DNA of 64,000 bases from Thalassolituus maritimus (lineage in GTDB: Bacteria; Pseudomonadota; Gammaproteobacteria; Pseudomonadales; Oceanobacteraceae): assembly GCF_900156675.1 (NCBI RefSeq), contig NZ_FTOH01000005.1, positions 279,676 to 343,675 of the forward strand. The letters run 5' to 3'. This document shows, one piece after another, positions 33,242 through 43,452 of this stretch (within the stretch, counting starts at the first letter, position 1; every line of letters starts with the position of its first letter). Below the pieces are notes generated by a model. It had not been told where the DNA came from and searched no databases. It worked only from the letters and a program-made list of their open reading frames with translations. The translations under genes were made by a program, and so were the position numbers.

Positions 33242-34351
33242 TTACCCTTGTGTGACACCCTGTGCGGCAGTCTCTCTGCGTGAGAGTTCCGCAGGCATGC
33301 TTTCGAGGTGCAATGTCCTTGTCGGGAAGGCACAGTCAGCACCACTCTCATGGATGATATCCATTATTTTGAGCAGTACGTCTTGCTTCACCTCATGGTA
33401 ATGCACCCAGTCAGTAGTCTTAGTGAAGGTGTAAATAAAGAAATCAAGGCTCGACGCACCAAACGCATTAAAATTTACAATCATGGTCTGATCTTGGTCG
33501 ATCTCATCATGCTGGCGCAGCATGTCGCGTACTTTTTCCATGATGCCCCGTACGACTTGCGCATCCTGATAGCGCACACCAATGGTTTCATAGATGCGAC
33601 GATTCAGCATCCGCGACGGGTTCTCTACTGAGATACTGGTAAATACAGAGTTAGGTACGTATAGCGGTCGCTTATCGAAGGTACGAATCCGCGTGACGCG
33701 AAAGCCAATGCTCTCGACCGTACCTTCAATGGAACGATCCGGTGAACGTATCCAGTCACCTACCTTGAATGGCTTATCGAGATAGATAATCAGCGAGCCG
33801 AAGAAGTTCGCCAGCAAATCTTTCGCTGCCAGACCAACAATCAGGCCGCCCATACCACCGAAGGCGAGAATCCCGGAGATTGAAATCCCCAGCAACTGAA
33901 ATACCGGCAGTATGATGAGGATGGTCACGGCGAGCTTGGCCAGTTTTCCGACCAGCTGAACCGTCGTCGGGTCCATGCCACCTTCGAGTTGTTTTTCTTC
34001 GACGCGATTAATTAAGCGCCACATGGCCCAGGCGGCAAGAATAATCAGCGATAACTGGCGTACCACCGAGATGCTGCCCTGCACCTCTTTATCGTAATAC
34101 GCGGCGGTGATGTCTCCGGCCCAGGTCAAGCCAACCGCGACAATCATCCAGTTGACTGGCACTGCAATCGCATTGATGACCACGTCGTCCCAGTGGTTCT
34201 CTGTGCTGGCGACAAGCTGTACCAGACGCTTACGCAACATGCGCCAGAACAGGCCTGCTATCACTGTCAGAGTCAGGGCGATACCGACATTCCAGAACCA
34301 CTCGTAGTCCTGGCTCGCCAGTTCGTTCCACCAGCTCATGTATATTTCCAT
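33242..34351 (-). CDS. MscS-family mechanosensitive channel
   Basis: A 369-residue inner-membrane protein with about five predicted N-terminal helices and the MscS pore and beta domain: FGGMGGLIVGLAAKDLLANFFGSLIIYLDKPFKVGDWI near residues 164-201, then the conserved IGFRVTRIRTFDKRPLYVPNS. These channels release solutes on hypo-osmotic shock. AGGAAG lies 8 bases before the ATG at 34351; ATG 34339 is the alternative. It sits 17 bases after the rlmB stop on the same strand and may be co-transcribed with rnr-rlmB. Confidence 0.9.
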   Translation of the reverse strand: MEIYMSWWNELASQDYEWFWNVGIALTLTVIAGLFWRMLRKRLVQLVASTENHWDDVVINAIAVPVNWMIVAVGLTWAGDITAAYYDKEVQGSISVVRQLSLIILAAWAMWRLINRVEEKQLEGGMDPTTVQLVGKLAKLAVTILIILPVFQLLGISISGILAFGGMGGLIVGLAAKDLLANFFGSLIIYLDKPFKVGDWIRSPDRSIEGTVESIGFRVTRIRTFDKRPLYVPNSVFTSISVENPSRMLNRRIYETIGVRYQDAQVVRGIMEKVRDMLRQHDEIDQDQTMIVNFNAFGASSLDFFIYTFTKTTDWVHYHEVKQDVLLKIMDIIHESGADCAFPTRTLHLESMPAELSRRETAAQGVTQG

Positions 34352-34368
34352 TGCTTTGTCTTCCTGAC

Positions 34369-35127
34369 TTATCCGGACGTATTACCCAAGGCACTGCCAC
34401 GCTGGCGCACCGCTTCGAACAGACAGACACCTGTTGCTACCGACACATTCAGTGAGCTGACCTCACCGGCCATGGGGATATTCACAAGGTGGTCGCAATG
34501 CTCTCGCGTCAGACGACGCATGCCCGGGCCTTCAGCGCCCATGACCAGCGCCAGAGGGCCTTTGCAGTCCTGCTGGTAAATCGTGGTGGTCGCTTCGCCC
34601 GCCGTACCAATAATCCAGATGCCACGCTCCTGCAGGTCTTTCATAGTGCGCGCCAGGTTCGTTACCTGAATATACGGCACCGCTTCTGCAGCGCCACAAG
34701 CGACTTTCGCAGCCACTGCCGTCAACGGTGCCGACTTGTCTTTCGGAGCTATCACAAGATGAACACCCGCGGCATCGGCGGTGCGTAATACCGCCCCCAG
34801 GTTATGAGGGTCTGTCACGCCATCAAGGATCAAGACAAACGGGTCGCCAATGATGTTATCGAGAATATCCGGCAAATGTTTTTCTGACTTCCCCTGTACG
34901 GGTTTCCTCAGTGCCACAATGCCCTGATGGTTGCCTTCCGCCTTCTGGTTAAGCAACCCTTTATCGGCTTCCATAACGGACAAGCCTTCGGCCTCTGCCA
35001 GATCGAGGATTTTCTGCATTTTTGCATCAACCCGACCTTTCTGAACCCAGATTTCCACCACTTGATCAGGAGATCGTTGCAGCAGTGTTGTAACGGCGTG
35101 GATGCCGTAAACCGATTCAAGCTTCAT
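34369..35127 (-). CDS. rlmB: 23S rRNA (guanosine-2'-O)-methyltransferase RlmB
   Basis: A 252-residue SPOUT methyltransferase that modifies G2251 of 23S r[29 protein letters not shown] is the L30e-like RNA-binding part; the knot motifs are [35 protein letters not shown] and [15 protein letters not shown]. Its ATG follows the rnr stop with no gap, the same vacB-yjfH pairing seen in enterobacteria, so identity is well supported. Confidence 0.95.
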   Translation of the reverse strand: MKLESVYGIHAVTTLLQRSPDQVVEIWVQKGRVDAKMQKILDLAEAEGLSVMEADKGLLNQKAEGNHQGIVALRKPVQGKSEKHLPDILDNIIGDPFVLILDGVTDPHNLGAVLRTADAAGVHLVIAPKDKSAPLTAVAAKVACGAAEAVPYIQVTNLARTMKDLQERGIWIIGTAGEATTTIYQQDCKGPLALVMGAEGPGMRRLTREHCDHLVNIPMAGEVSSLNVSVATGVCLFEAVRQRGSALGNTSG

Positions 35128-37686
35128 TTATTTTTTCTTACGTGGATTCTTTTTAGCGGTCGATTTAGAAGCAGCTTTGCCCGATGCTCCTGCACTTTTC
35201 TTAGCGTTCAGCTTCTGGCGTTTACTGGGCTTTTTCTTCGATGTTTTTTTACTGTCGGCTCGGGTCGAACCCGGCCCGCCTGATTTACCTGAACCGGCTA
35301 TCTTTTTACCCGGATTCATCAGCTCTTCTTTGGTCATGCCCTTTTTCTCGCCCGCCTTGCCACCAGCAGGGCGCTTGCGCGGTAAGCGAGCGGGTTTCGG
35401 CATATCCAGGCTATCAGCGCTCCGTCCGGCATTAACAGGTGCGGTAGTTAATTCGAAGTCGACCTTGCGATCATCCAGATCAACGCCAACCACTTTCACC
35501 CAGATATTGTCACCGAGACGGAAGCTGCGACGGGTGCGCTCGCCGATAAGGCGATGTTTAACCGCATCGAACTGATAGAAATCATTCTGCAGTGTGCTGA
35601 CATGAACGAGACCTTCGACATAAACATTTTTAAGTTCAACGAATAGGCCGAACCCTGTCACGGCGGAAATTACACCTTCAAAATCTTCACCCACCTTGTC
35701 GCGGATATATTCACACTTCAGGAAGTCGGTGACATCTCGGGTGGCATCGTCTGCGCGGCGCTCGGCCATCGAGCAGTGCTCGCCCATATTGACCATGGCC
35801 TGCAGGTCGTATGGATAAATCGTACGTTTGGCCATGTTCTTCGTGCCTTCTGCGCGAAGTACGTGCTTACACTCCTGCTCACTGCGGATCACGCTGCGGA
35901 TACCGCGATGAACCAGAAGGTCCGGGTAGCGACGGATCGGTGACGTGAAGTGCGTGTACGCTTTGTACGCCAGACCAAAGTGACCCTCGTTCTCAGGCTC
36001 GTACTTCGCCTGACTAAGTGAGCGCAGTAGCACCGTCTGTATCAAGTGCGAATCCGGGCGCTTTTCAATCTGGCTGAGTAGCGTCTGGTAATCCTTAGGC
36101 GCTGGGTCTTTACCGTTCGGCATGGTCAGGCCCATTTCACCCAGGAAAGCGCCGAGGTTTTCGAGCTTTTCAGCACTCGGACCTTTGTGTACACGGTACA
36201 GCGCCGGAATCTCATAACGGCTGAAGAAATCAGCGGCACAGACGTTCGCCGCCAGCATGCACTCTTCAATCAGCATGTGAGCATGGTTGCGTTCGGTCGG
36301 TACGATTTCCTGAATTTTGCGTTCAGCATCGAACACGATCCGGGTTTCGACCGAATCAAAGTCCATCGCACCACGGACTTCACGCTGCTCGCGAAGAATA
36401 TGAAATAAGCGATACAGCTCATCAACGTGAGGCACTACGTCGGCGTAATGTTCGCGCCACTGGCCCTGAATCTCGTTGTCGGCGTCCGGATTAATCATGT
36501 CCCAGACTTTGTTGTACGTCAGGCGGGCATGGGAGTGAATAATCCCTTCCATGAACTTGTAGCCTGAAATACGCCCGGCTTTGGAGATGGTCATTTCACA
36601 GACCATGGTCAGGCGGTCAACGTGCGGGTTCAGAGAGCACAAACCGTTAGACAGTTTCTCTGGCAGCATAGGCACAACGAAGCCCGGAAAATACACCGAC
36701 GTCGCGCGCTGATACGCCTCATTATCGAGGGGGGATTTCACCTTCACATAATGCGAGACATCGGCAATGGCCACCCATAAGCGCCAGCCACCAGTGTTCT
36801 TGTTACGCTCGCAGTACACAGCATCGTCGAAGTCGCGGGCGTCTTCACCGTCGATAGTGACGAATGGCAAATGACGCAGATCGATGCGGTTTTTCTTGTC
36901 TGCTGCTTTTACCTGATCCGGAATTTTCTTAGTTTCAGCCTCGACTTCCTCTGGCCATTCATGAGGAATATTGTGGCTTCGGATCGCCACGTCGATTTCC
37001 ATACCCGGCGCCAGATGTTCGCCCAGCACCTCAATCACCTCGCCCACCGGCAGGCCTTTCGGCGACGGCTGGCGGGTAATATTCGCAACAACGAACTGAC
37101 CGTGCTCGGCGCCGTTACGGCCATCCGCCGGAATCAGAACTTCCATCGGAATGCGTTTGTTGTCGGGTTGCAGAATGCCGACGCCCGACTCTTCGAAGTA
37201 ACGCCCAACGATCTGTTGCGTGTTGCGCTGTAAAACCTCAACGATCTTTCCTTCCGGGCGACCACGACGATCCAGCCCCAGTATCTGCACAGCGACCTTG
37301 TCACCATGAAAGACCTTGCGCATCTGTCGATTCGACAGATAGACATCATCACCTTCGTCGCGTAGTACGAAACCGAAACCATCACGATGTCCCATGACGG
37401 TTCCCTGTACCAGGTCGACCTTTTTCATCGGCATAAACTGATTACGACGATTGCTGATCAGCTGGCCATCCCGACACATGGCGATCAGACGACGACGCAC
37501 TGCTTCAACGCGGTCCTCGTCGGTTTCCCCAAGTACTTCACAGACTTCAGGGTGTGTCAGGGGGCTGGGCGCATCTTCGAGCACCATCAAGAGTGCATCG
37601 CGGCTCGCCACCGGGTTGTCGTATTTTTCAGCCTCAGCGGCAGCATTCGGGTCTTTGAAGGTTTTTGTCTTCTTGGTATCGCTCAA
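35128..37686 (-). CDS. rnr: exoribonuclease R
   Basis: An 852-residue 3'-5' exoribonuclease that degrades structured RNA. In order: N-terminal winged helix (APSPLTHPEVCEVLGETDEDRVEAVRRRL), cold-shock-like domains, the RNB catalytic domain (VTIDGEDARDFDDAVYCER near 275-293; Asp ligands for Mg), an S1 domain near 640-725, and a long Lys-rich C-terminal tail from about 770 (KKTSKKKPSKRQKL, ending PRKKK). It heads the rnr-rlmB operon. Complete and ordinary in length. Confidence 0.96.
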   Translation of the reverse strand: MSDTKKTKTFKDPNAAAEAEKYDNPVASRDALLMVLEDAPSPLTHPEVCEVLGETDEDRVEAVRRRLIAMCRDGQLISNRRNQFMPMKKVDLVQGTVMGHRDGFGFVLRDEGDDVYLSNRQMRKVFHGDKVAVQILGLDRRGRPEGKIVEVLQRNTQQIVGRYFEESGVGILQPDNKRIPMEVLIPADGRNGAEHGQFVVANITRQPSPKGLPVGEVIEVLGEHLAPGMEIDVAIRSHNIPHEWPEEVEAETKKIPDQVKAADKKNRIDLRHLPFVTIDGEDARDFDDAVYCERNKNTGGWRLWVAIADVSHYVKVKSPLDNEAYQRATSVYFPGFVVPMLPEKLSNGLCSLNPHVDRLTMVCEMTISKAGRISGYKFMEGIIHSHARLTYNKVWDMINPDADNEIQGQWREHYADVVPHVDELYRLFHILREQREVRGAMDFDSVETRIVFDAERKIQEIVPTERNHAHMLIEECMLAANVCAADFFSRYEIPALYRVHKGPSAEKLENLGAFLGEMGLTMPNGKDPAPKDYQTLLSQIEKRPDSHLIQTVLLRSLSQAKYEPENEGHFGLAYKAYTHFTSPIRRYPDLLVHRGIRSVIRSEQECKHVLRAEGTKNMAKRTIYPYDLQAMVNMGEHCSMAERRADDATRDVTDFLKCEYIRDKVGEDFEGVISAVTGFGLFVELKNVYVEGLVHVSTLQNDFYQFDAVKHRLIGERTRRSFRLGDNIWVKVVGVDLDDRKVDFELTTAPVNAGRSADSLDMPKPARLPRKRPAGGKAGEKKGMTKEELMNPGKKIAGSGKSGGPGSTRADSKKTSKKKPSKRQKLNAKKSAGASGKAASKSTAKKNPRKKK

Positions 37687-37788
37687 GCGATCACTCCTGG
37701 AAGGAAAAGTTTGGGTCAGTATACAGCACGGGCGCAGTGTTCAAAGGCCCCATGCAGGCACAGAAGGCTCAACAAGCTACGTCCGGGT

Positions 37789-38160
37789 TCATAACGCCTT
37801 GAAATTGATCTGTGAAGATTCACGGCTCTTACCCGCGGCCTCCAGCCTGTCAAGGTAGTCCTGCCAGAGCGCATCCTGATTGAGACAAAGATGATGCAGA
37901 TATTTCCAGTCATACAGCCCGGAGTCATGCCCGTCGTCAAAATTCAGCTTGAGTGCATAGTTGCCCGCTGGTTCCATGCTCAACAAGCCCACGTCTTTCT
38001 TGCCAAACTGCAGCACTTCATTGCCGACACCATGCCCACGCACTTCGGCTGACGGTGACAGCACGCGCAACATTTCAAAGCTGAGCTGATACTCAACTCC
38101 GGCGTAAGTCAGTGCAACGCAGCGGCTGGATTTCTTTACTTTAATGGCTTCTGGGATCAC
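37789..38160 (-). CDS. DUF971 protein (gamma-butyrobetaine hydroxylase-like N-terminal domain)
   Basis: A 123-residue protein made of one DUF971 domain: [54 protein letters not shown]. The same domain forms the N-terminus of gamma-butyrobetaine hydroxylase and occurs in iron-sulfur-related proteins. In pseudomonads it follows hslU directly; here a chemoreceptor gene on the other strand lies between. Function unproved. Confidence 0.85.
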   Translation of the reverse strand: MIPEAIKVKKSSRCVALTYAGVEYQLSFEMLRVLSPSAEVRGHGVGNEVLQFGKKDVGLLSMEPAGNYALKLNFDDGHDSGLYDWKYLHHLCLNQDALWQDYLDRLEAAGKSRESSQINFKAL

Positions 38161-38253
38161 ATAGACTCCAAATTACAATTTAACCAGCAGACCTGGTTTC
38201 AACTTCTATACTCATTTCACCCCCTAAGTTTACTATCCCGGAGATGCTACGCC

Positions 38254-39900
38254 ATGACATTTCTGCGAAACCTGTCCATTCGCGCCCGCTTATGGCTGAT
38301 AATGGCCGCTGCACTGATCTGTATCGTACTACTCGAAGCAAAAGCACTGAGCAGTCAGTACGACGTTATGTTCGCTGCCGAATACACCGCCAAAGAAAAC
38401 ACCGCTAAGTCACTCGTGAACAGTGCCCATAGCCTGCTGGAACGGTATCAACGTATGGTTCGGGAAGGCGTATTGACGGAAGAGGGAGCCAAAGAAGCTG
38501 CCTTAGATGCCCTGCGCTCTCTGCGCGATGGCGATGTCTATTTCTGGGTGCACGACCGTACCCCGGTGATGCTGCTCAATCCGGTCGTCGAATCACTCGA
38601 AGGGACAAATGTCGGAAACTTCGAAGACAAAGCCGGTAAGAAGGTATTCCGCGAAGTGATTCAGGTCGCAGACGCATCATCTGAAGGTGGAACTGTCGAA
38701 TACAGTTGGCCCAGGCCGGGCGAGAACGACGCCAGTACAAAAGTCAGCTATGTCAGAAAGTTTGACCACTGGAATTGGTACATCGGCTCTGGCACCTACC
38801 CGAGCGATATCGCAGGAGCGTTCTGGGCGTCAGCGGCTTCCGCCGCCGTTATGACTCTTATCTTTGCAGGCTTAATGGCCATCATTATTCGCCTGATCAG
38901 TAACAGTATTGAAGTGCCGCTCACCCAACTGCGTCACACCATGAGTAGTATTGCCAAAGGAGACGGTGATCTTACCCAACGGATTCCTATTACGGGCGAT
39001 GACGAAATTACGCGTCTGAGCCAGTCGTTCAACCAGTTTATCAGTCAGATTCACGACATTATCCGTGAAAGTGTGAATGCCACCAACGAAGTCGCATCAC
39101 TGGGACGTGAGATCGCGGCAATGGGCTCAGAGACACGAAAACTGACCGACGAACAGATGCAGGAAAGCGACCACGTCGCCACAGGCGCAACCGAGATGAG
39201 TCAGACCATTCAGGAAATTGCTGATAACGCTGACAAGGCTGCTGATGCGGTGAAAGTGGTCGAAGGTAACTCGAAAGCTGGCTTAACGACCATGCAGAAT
39301 ACGCAGGCGCACATTGCCGACCTGGCGGATCAGATTCAGGCGTCACGCGCCTCTATCCAAAGCCTTCGCTCTGAAACAGAAAGCATCGGGACTGTACTTG
39401 AAGTCATTCGTGGCATTGCAGAACAAACCAACCTACTGGCCCTGAATGCTGCCATCGAAGCTGCACGGGCTGGTGAGCAGGGTCGAGGCTTCGCCGTGGT
39501 TGCTGATGAGGTACGAACACTGGCATCACGCACTCAGGAATCTACTGAAGAAATTCATCGCACGATTTCGCGCTTACAGGAGCAAGCCGAAGCAACCGTT
39601 CAGTCGATGGAAAACAGCGCCAACCACTCTGAAGAAACCAGCGAGATGTCTCAATCAGCCAGCGAGGCTATTGCACGCATCAGTGATGCCGTCGTGACTC
39701 TGACAGAGATGAACTTAAGCGTGGCCAGTGCAGTAGAACAACAAAGTGTTGCTGCAAACGAAATCAGTCAAAGCATTAACCGGATTGCTGGCTCATCCAA
39801 TGACATCAGTAATAATATGTCGCGCTCGGATGATAGGGGCAAAAGACTCGCGGAATGCAGCGACAGGTTGTCTGAGCAGATTGCTCGTTTCAGAATATAG
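38254..39900 (+). CDS. methyl-accepting chemotaxis protein with single Cache domain
   Basis: A 548-residue chemoreceptor. TM1 (about 11-28), a periplasmic Cache domain of about 150 residues ([39 protein letters not shown]), TM2 (about 190-210), HAMP (about 212-265, [17 protein letters not shown]) and the signalling hairpin [20 protein letters not shown] then [15 protein letters not shown]. It would feed CheA/CheW. The Cache type commonly binds small organic acids, but the ligand is not known. Flanked by a bidirectional terminator. Confidence 0.93.
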   Translation: MTFLRNLSIRARLWLIMAAALICIVLLEAKALSSQYDVMFAAEYTAKENTAKSLVNSAHSLLERYQRMVREGVLTEEGAKEAALDALRSLRDGDVYFWVHDRTPVMLLNPVVESLEGTNVGNFEDKAGKKVFREVIQVADASSEGGTVEYSWPRPGENDASTKVSYVRKFDHWNWYIGSGTYPSDIAGAFWASAASAAVMTLIFAGLMAIIIRLISNSIEVPLTQLRHTMSSIAKGDGDLTQRIPITGDDEITRLSQSFNQFISQIHDIIRESVNATNEVASLGREIAAMGSETRKLTDEQMQESDHVATGATEMSQTIQEIADNADKAADAVKVVEGNSKAGLTTMQNTQAHIADLADQIQASRASIQSLRSETESIGTVLEVIRGIAEQTNLLALNAAIEAARAGEQGRGFAVVADEVRTLASRTQESTEEIHRTISRLQEQAEATVQSMENSANHSEETSEMSQSASEAIARISDAVVTLTEMNLSVASAVEQQSVAANEISQSINRIAGSSNDISNNMSRSDDRGKRLAECSDRLSEQIARFRI

Positions 39901-39906
39901 ATAACG

Positions 39907-39937
39907 AAAAAGCCCCCGTTTAAACGGGGGCTTTTTT
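39907..39937. terminator. bidirectional terminator between chemoreceptor and hslU
   Basis: A perfect 22-base palindrome (AGCCCCCG-TTTAAA-CGGGGGCT) with A/T runs on both sides; it can end both convergent genes. Confidence 0.93.
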
Positions 39938-39952
39938 ATAAGTGCTGCATTA

Positions 39953-41296
39953 TCAGAGAATAAACTTACTCAAATCCTGATCCTGTGCCAGAGCACCCAG
40001 CTTCTGATCGACGTAAGCGCCGTCAATGGTCACTTGTTCGGTCAGATCCGTTGCGTCAAACGACACACTCTCAAGCAAGCGCTCCATTAGTGTATGCAGG
40101 CGGCGGGCACCGATGTTCTCGGTGCTCTCATTGACCTGATAAGCGATCTCCGCCAGGCGTTTAATACCATCCGCAGTGAAGTCGATGTCCAACCCTTCGG
40201 TCTTCATCAGCGCTTTGTACTGCACTGTTAAAGACGCGTTAGGCTCGGTCAGAATGCGTTCAAAATCGTGCGGAGTGAGCGCCGCAAGTTCAACACGGAT
40301 AGGCAGACGACCCTGAAGTTCGGGAATCAGGTCCGAAGGACGTGCAAGATGAAACGCGCCCGAGGCAACAAACAGAATATGGTCTGTTTTCACCATACCG
40401 TGCTTGGTACTGACGGTGCAGCCTTCGATCAACGGCAGCAGGTCGCGCTGCACGCCTTCACGCGAAACATCGCCACCAGAACCACTGTCCTGACGTTTAG
40501 CGACTTTATCGATTTCATCGATAAAGACGATACCGTTCTGTTCGACCAACTCCAGCGCACGGACTTTCAGCTCTTCCATGTTCAATAGGTTGCCGGCTTC
40601 CTCATCGCAGATCTGCTTAAAGGCATCCGCAATTTTCATCTTACGCTTGGACTTTTTATCACCGCCCAGATTCGCAAACATGTTCTGCAACTGGCTGGTC
40701 ATCTCTTCCATACCTGGAGGTGTCATGATTTCTACACCGGCAGTATTCACCTGAGCAACATCGATCTCGATTTCTTTATCATCAAGGTCACCGTTGCGCA
40801 GTTTACGACGGAAAACCTGGCGCGCAGAGCTGTCTTCCTGCTTAGGTTCTTCAGTAGTGTCCCAGCTGGTGGTCGAGCGAGCCGGTGGTAATAACACGTC
40901 AAGAATACGCTCTTCAGCGAGTTCTTCGGCGCGGGTCCGTACCTTTTTCATTTCCTGCTCACGCAGAAGCTTGATCCCGGTTTCGACTAAGTCACGGATA
41001 ATGGATTCTACGTCCTTACCGACGTAACCTACCTCAGTAAACTTGGTGGCTTCCACCTTGATAAATGGCGCATTCGCAAGTTTCGCCAGACGGCGGGCAA
41101 TCTCAGTTTTACCCACACCGGTCGGGCCGATCATCAGGATATTCTTTGGCGTGACTTCATCACGCAGCTCTGGCTCAAGCTGCATACGGCGCCAGCGATT
41201 ACGCAGGGCAATAGCCACAGAGCGCTTGGCATCATTCTGACCGATGATGTGTTGATCCAGTGCGTGGACGATTTCGCGTGGTGTCATCTGGCTCAT
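39953..41296 (-). CDS. hslU: ATP-dependent protease ATPase subunit HslU
   Basis: A 447-residue AAA+ unfoldase that feeds substrates to HslV. Walker [14 protein letters not shown] (about 57-69), the inserted I-domain (about 110-240), Walker [15 protein letters not shown], and C-terminal SKFIL, the tail that docks in HslV. It overlaps hslV by 4 bases. Heat-shock expression is expected from the promoter upstream of hslV. Confidence 0.97.
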   Translation of the reverse strand: MSQMTPREIVHALDQHIIGQNDAKRSVAIALRNRWRRMQLEPELRDEVTPKNILMIGPTGVGKTEIARRLAKLANAPFIKVEATKFTEVGYVGKDVESIIRDLVETGIKLLREQEMKKVRTRAEELAEERILDVLLPPARSTTSWDTTEEPKQEDSSARQVFRRKLRNGDLDDKEIEIDVAQVNTAGVEIMTPPGMEEMTSQLQNMFANLGGDKKSKRKMKIADAFKQICDEEAGNLLNMEELKVRALELVEQNGIVFIDEIDKVAKRQDSGSGGDVSREGVQRDLLPLIEGCTVSTKHGMVKTDHILFVASGAFHLARPSDLIPELQGRLPIRVELAALTPHDFERILTEPNASLTVQYKALMKTEGLDIDFTADGIKRLAEIAYQVNESTENIGARRLHTLMERLLESVSFDATDLTEQVTIDGAYVDQKLGALAQDQDLSKFIL

Positions 41297-41853
41297 GCAT
41301 TTGCTCCTGAAGTGTCGCCGGTAACATCGCTCTCTTTCAGCGACTCAATGGTCAGGTTGGTATTGGTGAACACGCAGATTTCGCCAGCAATATTGAGGCT
41401 CTTCTCGACGATATCACGAGCGCCAAGCTCAGTGTTTTCCAGCAAGGCACGAGCCGAAGCCAGTGCATAATTACCACCCGATCCCACACCGATCAGGTCG
41501 TCTTCAGGCTGCAGTACATCGCCATTACCGGTAATAATCAGAGAGGCCGTGTGGTCTGCCACCGCCAGAATAGCTTCAAGCTTGCGCAGAGCACGGTCTG
41601 AGCGCCACTCTTTTGCCAGCTCAACGGCTGCACGGGTCAACTGACCACCATGCTGCTGTAGCTGGGCTTCAAACTTTTCAAACAGGGTAAAAGCGTCAGC
41701 CGTGCCACCAGCAAAACCCGCGAGGACTTTACCGTCGTATAAGCGGCGGACTTTGCGGGCATTGCCTTTCATTACGGTATTGCCCAGTGAAACCTGACCG
41801 TCGCCTCCAATGACGACTTCGTCGCCACGGCGCACGGATACAATCGTTGTCAT
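41293..41853 (-). CDS. hslV: ATP-dependent protease peptidase subunit HslV
   Basis: A 186-residue proteasome-like peptidase. The sequence starts [21 protein letters not shown]; after Met removal the N-terminal threonine is the nucleophile. It forms stacked rings capped by HslU. First gene of the hslVU operon; a sigma-32 promoter lies 50 bases upstream. Confidence 0.97.
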   Translation of the reverse strand: MTTIVSVRRGDEVVIGGDGQVSLGNTVMKGNARKVRRLYDGKVLAGFAGGTADAFTLFEKFEAQLQQHGGQLTRAAVELAKEWRSDRALRKLEAILAVADHTASLIITGNGDVLQPEDDLIGVGSGGNYALASARALLENTELGARDIVEKSLNIAGEICVFTNTNLTIESLKESDVTGDTSGANA

Positions 41854-41902
41854 GACTCTGTACCTTGTGTCTCAGATGTAAATGATGTGTCGCTCTCGAT
41901 AC

Positions 41903-41930
41903 AGATGGGGGCGGAAACCGGCATTTCAAG
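41903..41930 (-). promoter_or_regulatory. sigma-32 (heat-shock) promoter of hslVU
   Basis: Minus strand CTTGAAA-N13-CCCCATCT is an essentially perfect match to the RpoH consensus, 50 bases before the hslV start codon. Confidence 0.88.
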
Positions 41931-41960
41931 CAGAAGATCTGCCGGTAACAGTTAGACAGG

Positions 41961-42785
41961 TCAGCGCGCCTGGTCGATCGCGTTGCAGAGTAGCGCCAGG
42001 CCTTCCGTCGCCCGCGGGCCAGAACGTAGCAGCGCTGAGCTGTTTACGGGGATAAGGTGCCCCTCCCTGACAGCAGCGACGGATGGCCATTCACTCCATA
42101 AAGCCTCTTTCGAGTTCACCACGTTCGTGTGGCTCGACATAATGATGACCTCAGGGTCGCGAGCAATCACACTCTCAAAAGCCACAACCGGGTAGTGTGC
42201 CGGTGCTTTTCCAAACACGTTATCTCCGCCGCAATCCTTGATCAGAGCATCAACCCAACTGCCCTGTCCGACCGTGCGCAATGGCTCATAAGATAACTGG
42301 TAAAAAACCCGGACAGGATCGGCGTTAGCAAACTGACGCTTTAGTGCGCTGTAGCGGTCACGAAAGCGATCTGCCGCTTCTTTGCCGGCCCGAGCTTCTC
42401 CGACCGCTTCCCCAAGCCGCTCCATATCATCGGCTACGGCATCCATCGTTTTGGGGTCGATATAAAGAACGTTCACCCCCAGCGCTTCAAGCTTCTTTAG
42501 GTCAGACTCTTTATTGCCACTTTTCCATGCGACAACCAGGTCCGGCTGCACGGCGATAAGCGCCTCGATATTAATACCGGCGTAGCTGCCAATGCGCGGA
42601 ATAGCTTTTGCCGCTTCAGGGAAGTCTGCCCATTCGACCGTACCTACAACCCTGCTGCCAATCCCCATTTCAAACAGCATCTCGGTCGAAGACGGGGACA
42701 GGGCAACGATTCGCTCTATCGGTTTGGATGCTACAGCACAGCACGCACAAAGCATAAGTGCGAAAGCAAGGATGCAGCGGATCAC
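41961..42785 (-). CDS. btuF: periplasmic vitamin B12-binding protein BtuF
   Basis: A 274-residue periplasmic binding protein with signal peptide (CILAFALMLCACCAVASK) and the helical-backbone fold of BtuF: IVALSPSSTEMLFEMGIGSRVVGTVEW, IGSYAGINIEALIAVQPDLVVAW. It delivers cobalamin or cobinamide to BtuCD. It starts with GTG overlapping the btuR stop. Last gene of the operon, far from btuCD at the front. Confidence 0.9.
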   Translation of the reverse strand: MIRCILAFALMLCACCAVASKPIERIVALSPSSTEMLFEMGIGSRVVGTVEWADFPEAAKAIPRIGSYAGINIEALIAVQPDLVVAWKSGNKESDLKKLEALGVNVLYIDPKTMDAVADDMERLGEAVGEARAGKEAADRFRDRYSALKRQFANADPVRVFYQLSYEPLRTVGQGSWVDALIKDCGGDNVFGKAPAHYPVVAFESVIARDPEVIIMSSHTNVVNSKEALWSEWPSVAAVREGHLIPVNSSALLRSGPRATEGLALLCNAIDQAR

Positions 42786-43393
42786 CAGTCCACACCTTTA
42801 CGGGCTTTTATTCCCGCGCGATATGCGTGCTTCTCATCTTTTACTTCGCTGACGGTATCTGCCAGATCTCGTAGTTCTTTGATTGCGCCACGCCCGGTAA
42901 CAACAACACTTTGATTTTCAGGACGATTGCGGATGGCATTCAACACCTCTTCCTTATTGAGGTAATCGTAACCGAGCATGTAAGTCAGCTCATCAAGCAG
43001 AACAACATGGTACTGAGGGTCAGCCAGGTACTCCTTAGCATGCGCCCAGACCTCTTCGGCTGCGGCAATATCAGACGTTCGGTCCTGAGTTTCCCAGGTA
43101 AAGCCTGTGCCCATGACGGCGAAAGGTACGCCATTATTCTCGAGTAGGTTTCTTTCACCACAGTCCCACTGCCCCTTAATAAACTGAACAACCGCCGCTT
43201 TGTATCCGTGGCCCACAGCGCGTGCAACCGTACCGAAGCCAGAGGTTGATTTGCCTTTGCCATTGCCCGTTACGACGATTACGATGCCACGCTCTTCCGT
43301 CGCTTTCGCAATACTGGCATCAACCTTTTCTTTTTGTTTCTGCGCTTTCTTTTTATGGCGTTCCTGCTTCAACTCTTCTTCTGACTTCGACAT
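42782..43393 (-). CDS. cobO: corrinoid adenosyltransferase (CobO/BtuR)
   Basis: A 203-residue enzyme that attaches the adenosyl group of ATP to cobalt. P-loop TGNGKGKSTSGFGTVARAVGHG (about 41-62), then VQFIKGQWDCGERN and the Mg-binding VVLLDELTYMLGY. The first 35 residues are strongly charged (KSEEELKQERHKKKAQKQKEK). It acts on cob(I)inamide or cobyric acid precursors before CobU/CobS. Separated from cobQ by 59 bases, the largest gap in the operon. Confidence 0.93.
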   Translation of the reverse strand: MSKSEEELKQERHKKKAQKQKEKVDASIAKATEERGIVIVVTGNGKGKSTSGFGTVARAVGHGYKAAVVQFIKGQWDCGERNLLENNGVPFAVMGTGFTWETQDRTSDIAAAEEVWAHAKEYLADPQYHVVLLDELTYMLGYDYLNKEEVLNAIRNRPENQSVVVTGRGAIKELRDLADTVSEVKDEKHAYRAGIKARKGVDW

Positions 43394-43452
43394 TACCCGA
43401 CCTCGTATATTTGATAATTTCTATTTTAAAAAAATGATCTGTGATAGCTGCC

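Noticed and set aside
35177..35575. Hydrophobic plus-strand frame over the 3' end of rnr
   Set aside because: It is the complement of the Lys-rich RNase R tail, which gives artificial Phe/Leu-rich translations.
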